Source: Pseudomonadota bacterium (GTDB taxonomy: Bacteria > Pseudomonadota > Gammaproteobacteria > Burkholderiales > Burkholderiaceae_C). Taken from it: a stretch of DNA of 64,000 nt. The notes beneath the pieces were generated by a model, which was given only the letters and a program-made list of their open reading frames with translations, was not told the origin of the DNA and did not search any database. A program made the translations under genes and the position numbers. The first letter of the stretch is position 1. The number at the start of each line of letters is the position of its first letter. The DNA lies in contig JAIUOW010000022.1 in assembly GCA_020161775.1 (NCBI GenBank), forward strand, positions 28,342-92,341. The letters are read 5' to 3'. Below are positions 46,855 to 54,954 of the stretch, piece by piece.

Positions 46855-46880
46855 AGACCGCCTTCGGGCGGTCTTTTTTT
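46855..46880 (+). terminator. Intrinsic terminator after Bug copy 2
   Basis: AGACCGCC-TTCG-GGCGGTCT forms an 8-bp stem with a UUCG tetraloop followed by TTTTTT. Confidence 0.85.
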
Positions 46881-46913
46881 GGGGCGCGCGCTGCGGTTTG
46901 CTATCGTGCGGGC

Positions 46914-47807
46914 ATGAGCACCCCCGGCAGCGACAGCATTGACGCCTTCATCGACGCGCTGTGGCTGGAAGAGGGCCTGGCGAAGAACACGCTGGCCGCC
47001 TACCGGCGCGACCTCACGCTGTACAGCCGATGGCTGGCGCCGCACGGCACCGCGCTGGACGGCTCGTCAGAGGAGGACCTCAACGCCTACTTCGCAGCCC
47101 GCCACGCGCAAAGCCGCGCGACCACGGCCAACCGGCGGCTCACGGTGTTCAAGCGCTATTTCCGCTGGGCGCTGCGCGAGCGGCTCATCAGCGTGGACCC
47201 GACGATGAAGCTGCAGTCTGCCCGCCAGCCGCTGCGCGTGCCCAAGACGCTGACCGAGGCACAGGTGGAACTGCTGCTGGGCGCGCCGGACGTGGACACG
47301 CCGCTGGGCCTGCGCGACCGCACCATGCTGGAGCTGATGTACGCCAGCGGCCTGCGCGTGAGCGAGCTGGTCACGCTCAAGACCTTCAACGTCAGCATGA
47401 ACGAAGGTGTGCTGCGCGTGCTGGGCAAGGGCAGCAAGGAGCGCCTGGTGCCGTTTGGCCAGGTGGCGGGCGACTGGATCACGCGCTACCTGGGGCAGGC
47501 GCGCGCGGCCATCCTGGACGGCCAGCAGAGCGACGACCTGTTCGTCACCGCGCGCGGCGCCGGCATGAGCCGGGTGATGTTCTGGATGATCGTGAAAAAG
47601 CATGCGAAAGCAGCCGGTATCACCGCGCCGCTGTCGCCCCACACTCTGCGCCATGCGTTTGCCACGCATTTGCTCAACCACGGCGCCGACCTGCGCGCGG
47701 TGCAGATGCTGCTGGGGCATGCGGACATTTCCACGACGACCATCTACACCCATGTGGCGCGCGAACGTCTCAAGGCGCTGCATGCGCAGCATCATCCACG
47801 GGGATAG
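46914..47807 (+). CDS. xerD: Tyrosine recombinase XerD
   Basis: A 297-residue site-specific recombinase that resolves chromosome dimers at dif with XerC. The N-terminal SAM-like core-binding domain is followed by the catalytic domain with Arg148, Lys172, His243, Arg246, His269 and Tyr278 (nucleophile in TTTIYTHV). It is XerD rather than XerC by the MYASGLRVSELV and SPHTLRHAFATHLLNHGADLR motifs; this choice is likely but not certain. ATG at 46914 gives the usual N-terminus. Confidence 0.93.
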   Translation: MSTPGSDSIDAFIDALWLEEGLAKNTLAAYRRDLTLYSRWLAPHGTALDGSSEEDLNAYFAARHAQSRATTANRRLTVFKRYFRWALRERLISVDPTMKLQSARQPLRVPKTLTEAQVELLLGAPDVDTPLGLRDRTMLELMYASGLRVSELVTLKTFNVSMNEGVLRVLGKGSKERLVPFGQVAGDWITRYLGQARAAILDGQQSDDLFVTARGAGMSRVMFWMIVKKHAKAAGITAPLSPHTLRHAFATHLLNHGADLRAVQMLLGHADISTTTIYTHVARERLKALHAQHHPRG

Positions 47808-47828
47808 GTGTAGGTCTTGATTTTGTAC

Positions 47829-48060
47829 GCAAGGTTGTGGGTGGGGCTGCTGGCGCTTCACTGCAACGCCCTCCGCTGCGCTACGGGTTCCCTGCGCTGC
47901 TCGCCCTGCGGGGCGGGGTTTGAGCGCTTCGCAATGGCGCTGATGCGCGCCATTCCATAAATCGCCCAAACCCCGGTCCGCCCGGTGGGCGGACTGCCCC
48001 CACAGTTCTGCGCTGCTCGGCGCCGCAGAGGCGCGCCAGCAGCCCCACCCACAACCTTGC
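47829..48060. mobile_element. 232-bp intergenic element with perfect 28-bp terminal inverted repeats (MITE-like)
   Basis: The gap 47808-48191 between xerD and Bug copy 3 contains no gene. Bases 47829-47856 (starting GCAAGGTTGTGGGTGGGG) are the exact reverse complement of 48033-48060. The 176-bp interior is GC-rich with further hairpins such as TCCGCCCGGTGGGCGGA near 47974-47990. No direct target duplication was recognised and no transposase is encoded. It could be a non-autonomous transposon, a dispersed intergenic repeat or a large cruciform terminator. Confidence 0.7.
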
Positions 48061-48191
48061 AGCCTGCGTTCAGGTGTACCCCCCGTCCTTGCCGACGGGA
48101 AGAAGTGTGCTCGTACCCTATTGGTAACCCGTACCGTGCTGTCGCTGTCCATAATGAAGCGGTACCTGCCAACAACAAACGGAGACACCGC

Positions 48192-49154
48192 ATGAAGAAA
48201 CTCATTGCCGGCGCAGCCTTGCTGGGCGCCGTGACTTTGGCCATGGCGCAGGCCTGGCCCACCGCCAAACCCATCCGCCTGATCGTGGGCTACCCGCCCG
48301 GTGGCGGCATCGACTTTGCGGCCCGCACCGTGCAGGTGCCGTTGCAGGAGGCGCTCAAGCAGCAGATCGTGGTGGACTACAAACCGGGGGCCGGCGGCAT
48401 GCTGGCCGCCACCGAGCTGACGCGCGCCGCGCCGGATGGCTACACTATCCTGCTGGCCAACACCGGGCCGTTCGCGATTGCGCCCTACCTGCAACGCAAG
48501 ATGCCGTACGACCCGCTCAAGCAGTTCACCTACATCGGCCAGATCAGCCAGGGCAGCTACATCGCCGTCACGCGGCTTGATCACCCGGCCAGGGACCTCA
48601 AGGAATGGGTGGCGTGGGCCAAGGCCAATGCGGGCCGCGTGAACTTCGCCTCCGGGGGCGCGGGCACCTCCACCCACCTGAACGGGGAGCTGATGAACCA
48701 GGCCGCGGGGCTGGACGTGACGCACGTGCCCTACAAGGGCAGCGCGCCGGCCATGCAGGACCTGATCGGCGGGCAGACGCAGCTGCTGATTGACGCGGGC
48801 ACCGTGCTGCTGCCGCAGGTCAAGGGCGGCAAGCTCAAGGCACTGGCCGTGACCGGGCCCAAACGCGATCCGCAGTTGCCTGATGTGCCGACCGTGCGCG
48901 AGCTGGGCCTGGGCGCCATGGAGGCCGTGGGCTTCCAGGGCCTGGTGGGGCCCGCCGGCATGCCCAGGGAGGTGGTGGACAAGCTGGCCGCCGAGCTGGC
49001 CAAGGTGCTGGCCCAGCCCGAGGTGAAAGCCAAGTTCGCCGGTGCCGGGGCTGAAGTACATTCGCAGGGCCCCACCGGTTTTTCGGCCTTTGTGAAGGCC
49101 GACAACGAAAAGTGGGCCAAGCTGATCCGCGAGCGCAAGCTCGAACTTGACTGA
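48192..49154 (+). CDS. Bug-type (TctC) solute-binding protein, copy 3
   Basis: A 320-residue receptor with a Sec signal peptide (AVTLAMAQA). It shows IRLIVGYPPGGGIDFAAR, PGAGGMLAATE, AAPDGYTILLANTG and VTHVPYKGSAPAMQDLIGG. It lies 23 bases upstream of Bug copy 4, so the two form a tandem, probably one transcript. The pair differ clearly in sequence, so this is not a fresh duplication. Confidence 0.93.
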   Translation: MKKLIAGAALLGAVTLAMAQAWPTAKPIRLIVGYPPGGGIDFAARTVQVPLQEALKQQIVVDYKPGAGGMLAATELTRAAPDGYTILLANTGPFAIAPYLQRKMPYDPLKQFTYIGQISQGSYIAVTRLDHPARDLKEWVAWAKANAGRVNFASGGAGTSTHLNGELMNQAAGLDVTHVPYKGSAPAMQDLIGGQTQLLIDAGTVLLPQVKGGKLKALAVTGPKRDPQLPDVPTVRELGLGAMEAVGFQGLVGPAGMPREVVDKLAAELAKVLAQPEVKAKFAGAGAEVHSQGPTGFSAFVKADNEKWAKLIRERKLELD

Positions 49155-49177
49155 TACCTGCCGGAGCCTGTCTGAAG

Positions 49178-50152
49178 ATGACCCTGCCGTCCCGCCGCCA
49201 TGTCCTGGGTGCCGCCGCACTGGCGCTGCTGCCTGCCCTTGCCACCGCACAGGCCTGGCCTGCCAAACCCATCCGCCTGGTGGTGGCCTACCCGCCCGGC
49301 GGCGTGAGCGATGTGGTGGCGCGTGCGCTGGCCGACAAGCTGGCTGGCCCGCTGGGCCAGCCGGTGGTGGTGGAGAACAAGGCTGGCGCCAGCGGTGGCA
49401 TCGGCATGGACGCGGTGGCCAAGGCGGCGCCTGATGGACACACGCTGGGCTTTGCCGCCATCAGCCCGCTGGCGCTGAACCCGCACCTGGGCAAGTCACC
49501 CTTCGACCCGGTGAAGGACATCGCGCCGGTGGCCAGCGTGATGTATTCGCCGGTGCTGCTGCTGGCCACCACGGCCACGCCGGCCAGGGACTTCAACGAA
49601 CTGCTGGCCACGGCGCGCGGCAAGCCCGGTGCGGTGCGCTGGGCCACGTCCGGCCCCGCGTCGCTCGGGCACATCATGCTGGAGCAGCTCAAGGCGGGCG
49701 CGAAGGTGGACATCACCCATGTGCCCTACAAGGGCGGCGCGCAGCAGATGAACGACGCCCTGTCGGGCCAGTTCGAGATCCTGTCCACCAATGCGTCACC
49801 GGCGGTCATGCAGCACATCAAATCCGGCAAGCTGCGCGCGCTGGCCGTGGGCGCACCCGCGCGGCTGGACACCCTGCCCGACGTGCCCACGCTGGGCGAG
49901 CTGGGCCACGCCGCAGCCAACCTCACGTCGCTGTTTGGCGTCTTTGCGCCCGCGGGCGTGCCCCAGCCCGTGCTGCAGCGCCTGAACGCCGAGATCAACA
50001 AGGCGCTGGCATTGCCCGACATCCGCGCCCGCCTGACCGGCAGCGACAACGTGCCCACCGGCGGCAGCGCGGCCGATTTCGGCAGGCAGATCGCTGTCGA
50101 GTCGGACAACAACGCGCGCATCATCCGCGCGGCGAACATCAAGGCGGAATAG
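49178..50152 (+). CDS. Bug-type (TctC) solute-binding protein, copy 4
   Basis: A 324-residue receptor starting MTLPSRRHVLGAAALALLPAL, a twin-arginine-type signal. Motifs: IRLVVAYPPGGVSDVVARALAD, APDGHTLGFAAISPL and ITHVPYKGGAQQMNDALSGQ. It is the closest relative in the window of the Bug protein beside the Rieske oxygenase (37854), sharing most motif segments and length. It converges with a LysR gene 23 bases away. Confidence 0.93.
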   Translation: MTLPSRRHVLGAAALALLPALATAQAWPAKPIRLVVAYPPGGVSDVVARALADKLAGPLGQPVVVENKAGASGGIGMDAVAKAAPDGHTLGFAAISPLALNPHLGKSPFDPVKDIAPVASVMYSPVLLLATTATPARDFNELLATARGKPGAVRWATSGPASLGHIMLEQLKAGAKVDITHVPYKGGAQQMNDALSGQFEILSTNASPAVMQHIKSGKLRALAVGAPARLDTLPDVPTLGELGHAAANLTSLFGVFAPAGVPQPVLQRLNAEINKALALPDIRARLTGSDNVPTGGSAADFGRQIAVESDNNARIIRAANIKAE

Positions 50153-50175
50153 GCCAGGCCGAACGCAGGGGGCTC

Positions 50176-51072
50176 TCAGTCCTTGCCCATGGCGTCCTTC
50201 CAGACGCTGCCGAACACCTCGCAGAACGCCTGCTGCACCGCCGACATGGGCCGGTAGCGGTTGCGCAGGATGCTGACCACCAGCCGCTCGCGGCTGTGGA
50301 ATGGCCGCACGGCCAGGCCATGGAAGCTCTGCCCCGCCACGGCGGCGCGGTCCACCACCGCCACGCCCGCGCCTGCCTGGGCATACCAGCAGGCCGAAGT
50401 GGATGAACGCACGGTCAAATCCAGTGCCAGGCGGTCCGCTTCGCGGCCGTAGGCGCGCAGCAGCGCCTGGCCGTAGGGTGAGTGCGGGCCCGAGGTGATG
50501 ATGCGGTGGCCACGCAGGTCCGCCGCGCGCACGGTTTCAAGGCGCGCCAGCGGGTGCTTCTCGGGCATGACGCAGGCAAACGCGCAGCGCCAGTCCTGCA
50601 CGGACTGCAGGTTGGGGTGGTCGTTGGGCTGCAGCGCCACGCCCAGGTCCACCGTGTTGTCCAGCAGCGCCTCCACCATGATGGGTGCGATCAGGATGTC
50701 CATGTGGCTCTTGAGCCCGGGAAAGCGGCTGCACAGCAGCGCGATGGTTCGCGGCACCAGGTAGGAGGCCAGGCTGGCTGACACGGCGAGGCGCAACGTG
50801 CCGGTGCGCGGCGCGGCCAGGCTGCGCGAGACATCGCGCACGCGCTCCACGCCCCGCCACAGGGCGTCGATTTCCTGGTGCAGCTGCTGGCCTTCGGGCG
50901 TGGGCAGCAGCCGGCCCTTGACGCGCTCGAACAGCGCAAAGCCGGCCTGCTTTTGCGCCTGGGCCAGCACCTTGCTGATGGCGGGCTGCGAGACATGCAG
51001 CAGCTGCGCCGCGCCACCCACGCCGCCGGTCAGCATGACCGCGCGAAAGACTTCCATCTGCCTGAGGTTCAT
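50176..51072 (-). CDS. LysR-type transcriptional regulator
   Basis: A 298-residue regulator with HTH MNLRQMEVFRAVMLTGGVGGAAQLLHVSQPAISK and the LPTPEGQQLHQE linker. It is divergent from Bug copy 5 with a 102-base gap holding a T-N11-A dyad, so it most likely controls that Bug gene and the FAD oxidoreductase behind it. The start ATG at 51072 gives the standard N-terminus. Confidence 0.93.
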   Translation of the reverse strand: MNLRQMEVFRAVMLTGGVGGAAQLLHVSQPAISKVLAQAQKQAGFALFERVKGRLLPTPEGQQLHQEIDALWRGVERVRDVSRSLAAPRTGTLRLAVSASLASYLVPRTIALLCSRFPGLKSHMDILIAPIMVEALLDNTVDLGVALQPNDHPNLQSVQDWRCAFACVMPEKHPLARLETVRAADLRGHRIITSGPHSPYGQALLRAYGREADRLALDLTVRSSTSACWYAQAGAGVAVVDRAAVAGQSFHGLAVRPFHSRERLVVSILRNRYRPMSAVQQAFCEVFGSVWKDAMGKD

Positions 51073-51089
51073 GGGGCGATTCTGGCACG

Positions 51090-51106
51090 CATAACCTCGT
51101 GTTATG
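51090..51106. promoter_or_regulatory. LysR-type operator (T-N11-A dyad)
   Basis: CATAAC-CTCGT-GTTATG is a perfect 6-bp-arm inverted repeat. It contains T-N11-A in the exact LysR form (ATAAC-N5-GTTAT). It lies 18 bases upstream of the lysR ATG and 69 bases before the Bug gene. Confidence 0.65.
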
Positions 51107-51174
51107 TGATTGGAAAATCTTTTCATTTGCCATCCTGCGCCGGCCGCCGCACCATGCAAGGCAGGAGACAAGAC

Positions 51175-52158
51175 ATGACTGACCTGACTGCATTCAAGCG
51201 CCGCACCGTGTTGCGCGGCATCGCAGCCGCCTTGTGCGCACCTGCCCTGGTGCGTGCACAGGCGCCGTTCCCGTCGCGCCCCGTGCGCATCGTGCTGCCG
51301 CAGCCGCCTGGCGGCGCCGCCGACCGCCTGGCGCGCATGCTGGCCGACCGGCTGGAGGCGCGCTGGAAGCAGCCCGTGGTGCTGGACAACAAGCCCGGTG
51401 GCGGGGTGGTGGTGGGCACGCTGGCCACCGTGCGCGCGCCGGCGGACGGCCACACCATCGGCCTGCTGGGCAGCTCGCTGAGCATCAACGCCGTGCAGCG
51501 CACCGACCTGCCGTACCAGGTGAAAGACCTGCAACCGCTGGCGCGCGTGGGCTACTACACCATGGCGCTGGTGGCGCCGGCCAGCTTCCCGGCCAATGAC
51601 GTAAAGGGCCTGATCGCGCTGGCCAAGGCGCAGCCGGCCAACCACTTCTCGTTTGGCTCCAACGGCATCGGCACCTCGGCCCAGCTGGGTGGGGATTTGC
51701 TGAACCACATGGCCGGCATCCAGCTGCAGCATGTGCCCTACAACGGCGCGGCCAAGATGTACACCGACATGATCGGCGGGCAGGTGCCGCTGGGCTTTTC
51801 GGTCGTCAGCTCGGCCGAGTCGTTCATCAAGTCCGGGCAGATGAAGGTGCTGGGCGTGACCAGCGCGCAGCGCAGCCCGCTGTATCCGCAGTGGCCCACG
51901 ATTGCCGAGACGCTGCCGGGCTACGAGTCCGTCAACTGGGCCGGCTTCTGCGCGCCGGCCGGGCTGCCGCGGGAGCTGGTGCAGCGGCTGTCGGACGACA
52001 TCGTTGCGGTGCTGCGTGCACCCGAGATGGCCAGGACGCTGGCCGACATGGGCATTGAAGTGGCGCCGCTGGGCGTCGATGATTTCCAGGCCTTCATCCA
52101 GAGCGAGATCAGGCGCTTTGCTGCCGTGACGCGCCCGCTGGTGCCGGCCAAGAATTGA
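51175..52158 (+). CDS. Bug-type (TctC) solute-binding protein, copy 5
   Basis: A 327-residue receptor. The N-terminus KRRTVLRGIAAALCAPALVRAQ is a twin-arginine-like signal. Motifs include VRIVLPQPPGGAADRLARML, VVLDNKPGGGVVVGT and LQHVPYNGAAKMYTDMIGG. The ATG at 51175 follows GGCAGGAGACAA. It is followed after seven bases by an FAD oxidoreductase gene and regulated, by position, by the LysR gene on the other strand. Confidence 0.93.
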   Translation: MTDLTAFKRRTVLRGIAAALCAPALVRAQAPFPSRPVRIVLPQPPGGAADRLARMLADRLEARWKQPVVLDNKPGGGVVVGTLATVRAPADGHTIGLLGSSLSINAVQRTDLPYQVKDLQPLARVGYYTMALVAPASFPANDVKGLIALAKAQPANHFSFGSNGIGTSAQLGGDLLNHMAGIQLQHVPYNGAAKMYTDMIGGQVPLGFSVVSSAESFIKSGQMKVLGVTSAQRSPLYPQWPTIAETLPGYESVNWAGFCAPAGLPRELVQRLSDDIVAVLRAPEMARTLADMGIEVAPLGVDDFQAFIQSEIRRFAAVTRPLVPAKN

Positions 52159-52165
52159 GCGCACG

Positions 52166-53584
52166 ATGACATCCACACAGACCACTTACCAGCTGACGCG
52201 CAGCATTCCCGCCGAAGCGCCCTACGACCTGGTCGTGGCCGGCGGCGGCCCTGCAGGCACGGCCGCGGCCGTGTGCGCGGCGCGGCGCGGCCTGAAGGTG
52301 CTGCTGGCCGAGGCCACGGGCTGCCTGGGCGGCATGGGCACCAGCGGCCTGGTGTCGTCGTTCGGCCCGGTGTCCGACGGAGAACGCATGCTGGTGGGCG
52401 GCTTCATGAAGGAGCTGCTGCAGACCATGTGGGAGCGCGAGGCGTTCGCGCCGCAGGTCACGCAGGACTTTTTGCACCGCCAGCTCAACCGCTGGGTGCC
52501 GTTCAAGCCCGAGCACCTCAAGCGCATCCTGGATGAATTCGTCGTGCAGGCGGGCGTGGACCTGCGCTTTTTCACGCGCGTGGTGGAGGCTGACCTGGGG
52601 CAAGGCCGCATCAACGGCGTGGTGTTGAGCAATGTGGAGGGCCTGCGCTATGTGCCCGCCAGGACCTTCATCGACGCCACGGGCGACGCCGCGCTGGCCG
52701 CGCTGGCCGGTGTGCCGTGCAAGGTGGTGCTGCGCGACACCGACACGGTGTCACCCAGCACGCTGTGCTCGCTGCTGGCCGGCATGGACTGGCAGGACCC
52801 GGCCTATGGCAGCGACTGGCGCGGCATTGACGAGGTCAAGGCCAAGGTCAAGAACCAGTGGGTGCCGCAGGCCATTGAAGAGGGCTTTTTTACGCAGGAC
52901 GACCGCTTTTTCCCCGGCATGAACCGCATTGGCGACAACGGTGCCACGCTGAACGCGGGCCATGTGTTCAACCTGAACCCGCTGTCCGTTCGCAGCCTGT
53001 CGGACGGCATGGTGTTTGGCCGCAAGCTGGCACTGGAATACGCGGAGTTCTACCGCAAGTACGTGCCTGGTTGCGCTGACCTTGAGCTGCTGACCACGGC
53101 GCCGGTCATGGGCGTGCGCGATTCGCGCCGCATCGTGGGCGAGTTCGAGCTGAACATCGAGGACTTCCGCGCCAAGCGGCAGTTTCCGGACCAGATCGCG
53201 GTGTACAACCGGCCCACCGACGTGCACCCCACCGACACCAGCAAGGCCGAGTTCGACCGCTTCATGAAGGACTTTCACGGCAAGGACAACCTGGGCCGTG
53301 GCGACTGCGTGGGCATTCCCTACAGCATCCTGGTGCCGCGCGGCTCGCACAACCTGTGGGTGGCCGGGCGCTGCCATTCCAGCGACACCAAGGTGCATGG
53401 CTCGATCCGCGCGCAGTCGGCCGCGTACATGATGGGGCAGGCCGTGGGCACGGCGGCAGCGCAGTCCATCGCCACCGGGCAGCCGGCCTGCGACCTGGAT
53501 ACGGCGGTGCTGGTGCAGCAGCTGCGCGCTGATGGCGCCTACTTGCCGCAGGAGGGGCTGTCTTCGCGGATGACGCGCGCCTGA
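52166..53584 (+). CDS. FAD-dependent oxidoreductase (FAD_oxidored type)
   Basis: A 472-residue flavoprotein. The dinucleotide fold VVAGGGPAGTAAAVCAARRG is at residues 19-38, followed by CLGGMGTSGLVSSFGP, the signature of the FAD_oxidored group. The C-terminal part has NLWVAGRCHSSDTKVHGSIR, which contacts FAD. Members are of mixed or unknown substrate. The seven-base gap from Bug copy 5 suggests that the bound solute or a product of it is oxidised by this enzyme. This is inference. Confidence 0.87.
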   Translation: MTSTQTTYQLTRSIPAEAPYDLVVAGGGPAGTAAAVCAARRGLKVLLAEATGCLGGMGTSGLVSSFGPVSDGERMLVGGFMKELLQTMWEREAFAPQVTQDFLHRQLNRWVPFKPEHLKRILDEFVVQAGVDLRFFTRVVEADLGQGRINGVVLSNVEGLRYVPARTFIDATGDAALAALAGVPCKVVLRDTDTVSPSTLCSLLAGMDWQDPAYGSDWRGIDEVKAKVKNQWVPQAIEEGFFTQDDRFFPGMNRIGDNGATLNAGHVFNLNPLSVRSLSDGMVFGRKLALEYAEFYRKYVPGCADLELLTTAPVMGVRDSRRIVGEFELNIEDFRAKRQFPDQIAVYNRPTDVHPTDTSKAEFDRFMKDFHGKDNLGRGDCVGIPYSILVPRGSHNLWVAGRCHSSDTKVHGSIRAQSAAYMMGQAVGTAAAQSIATGQPACDLDTAVLVQQLRADGAYLPQEGLSSRMTRA

Positions 53585-53601
53585 CGCGGGTATGTGCTGA
53601 C

Positions 53602-54393
53602 TCAACCGAGCAGCCAGGCCAGCTCCTCATCACTGAAGCCCGCACGCTTGCGGGCTTTTTCATTGAACGGTGGATGCAGGCGCGGCGCCTGGTAGCGATC
53701 CACCAGCACGCCGTAATGGGCCACCGGGTCAAGAGCGTCGCGCGCGCATAGCCAGCGGTACCAGTGGTTGCCAATGGCCACGTGGCCGATCTCGTCGCGC
53801 AGGATGATGTCCAGGATGTCCACCGCGCGCAGGGCGTCGGCGGTGTTCACCTTGCGCAGCTTGTCCTGGATCTGCGGCGTGGCGTCCAGGCCGCGCGCTT
53901 CCAGCGTGCGGGGCACCAGCGCCATGCGGGCCACGACGTCGCCGCGGGTTTTCTCGCACATCTGCCACAGGTTGTCATGGGCGGGGAAGTCACCATAGCT
54001 GTGGCCCATGGCCTGCAGTTGCTCATGCAGCAGGGTGAAGTGATAAGCCTCTTCAGCGGCCACGCGCAGCCAGTCCAGGTAGAACTCGCGCGGCATGCCG
54101 TCAAAGCGCCAGGCAGCGTCCAGCGCCAGGTTGATGGCGTTGAACTCGATGTGCGCAATGGCGTGCAGCAACGCGGCCAGGCCTTCGGGCTTGAAGGGCG
54201 AACGCCGGGGCACCTTGGCCGGGTGGACCAGCACGGGCCGGGCAGGGCGGCCGGGGAGCAGCGGTGGCTCGGGCAGCCTCTCTTGCGCTATCAAAAGCGT
54301 AGCGGACTGTTCAAACAATGCGCGGGTAGCCACGACCTTGGCAGCGGGGTCAGCCAGGCTCAAGGCCGCAAGCGCACATTGGCGAAGTTCCAT
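53602..54393 (-). CDS. DUF455 ferritin-like protein
   Basis: A 263-residue protein of the ferritin-like DUF455 group. Likely diiron ligands are seen in HIEFNAINLALD, AAEEAYHFTLLHEQL and RDEIGHVAIGNHWYR (two Glu-x-x-His pairs and further Glu). Function is unknown; related diiron proteins hydroxylate or reduce substrates. ATG at 54393 was used; a longer start at 54432 would overlap the divergent carbonic anhydrase gene. Its 3' end contains a plus-strand terminator. Confidence 0.85.
   Translation of the reverse strand: MELRQCALAALSLADPAAKVVATRALFEQSATLLIAQERLPEPPLLPGRPARPVLVHPAKVPRRSPFKPEGLAALLHAIAHIEFNAINLALDAAWRFDGMPREFYLDWLRVAAEEAYHFTLLHEQLQAMGHSYGDFPAHDNLWQMCEKTRGDVVARMALVPRTLEARGLDATPQIQDKLRKVNTADALRAVDILDIILRDEIGHVAIGNHWYRWLCARDALDPVAHYGVLVDRYQAPRLHPPFNEKARKRAGFSDEELAWLLG
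53636..53660 (+). terminator. Intrinsic terminator for the FAD oxidoreductase transcript, inside the DUF455 gene
   Basis: AAGCCCGC-ACGCTT-GCGGGCTT with TTT following: an 8-bp stem and T-run in plus orientation, 52 bases after the oxidoreductase stop. It overlaps codons for the KARKRAGF segment of the convergent DUF455 protein. Confidence 0.65.
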
Positions 54394-54425
54394 CCCTACA
54401 ATTCTAGGTTTTTGGGGTGCACGCA

Positions 54426-54950
54426 ATGGCAATCTACGAACTGGACGGCAAGGCGCCGGTGTTGGGCAGCGGCGCTTGGGTGGCCGACAGCGCGCAGGTG
54501 ATCGGCGCGGTGGAGCTGGCGGACAACGCCAGCGTGTGGTTTGGCGCGGTGATCCGCGGCGATACAGAGCCCATCCGCGTGGGCCGCAACAGCAACATCC
54601 AGGATGGCTCGGTGCTGCATGCGGATGTGGGCATGCCCCTGACCATCGGCGCCAACGTCACGGTGGGCCACCAGGTCATGCTGCATGGCTGCACCGTGGG
54701 TGACGGCTCGTTGATCGGCATCCAGGCCGTGGTGCTCAACGGCGCAAAGATCGGGCGCAACTGCATCGTGGGCGCGGGCAGCGTGGTGACCGAGGGCAAG
54801 GAATTCCCGGACAACTCGCTGATCATCGGCGCGCCGGCCAAGGTGGTGCGCACGCTGGACGATGCCGTCGCGCGCAAGCTCGCGCAAAGCGCCGCGCACT
54901 ATGTGGAAAACGCGCACCGCTTTGCGCGCGGCTTGAAAAAGATCGGTTGA
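54426..54950 (+). CDS. Gamma-class carbonic anhydrase family protein
   Basis: A 174-residue left-handed beta-helix trimer protein of the gamma carbonic anhydrase / YrdA group. The three metal His expected are His65 (SVLHADVG), His82 and His87 ([10 protein letters not shown]). Hexapeptide repeats ([24 protein letters not shown]) are clear. ATG at 54426 chosen; a GTG lies three codons earlier. It starts four bases before hslO ends its spacer, so the two form an operon. Confidence 0.92.
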   Translation: MAIYELDGKAPVLGSGAWVADSAQVIGAVELADNASVWFGAVIRGDTEPIRVGRNSNIQDGSVLHADVGMPLTIGANVTVGHQVMLHGCTVGDGSLIGIQAVVLNGAKIGRNCIVGAGSVVTEGKEFPDNSLIIGAPAKVVRTLDDAVARKLAQSAAHYVENAHRFARGLKKIG

Positions 54951-54954
54951 CCGC

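Noticed and set aside
47858-48274. Long minus-strand open frame through the 232-bp element and into Bug copy 3
   Set aside because: The translation is low-complexity and depends on GC-rich repeat DNA; it overlaps the clear Bug gene and has no recognisable domain. It is a by-product of the repeat.
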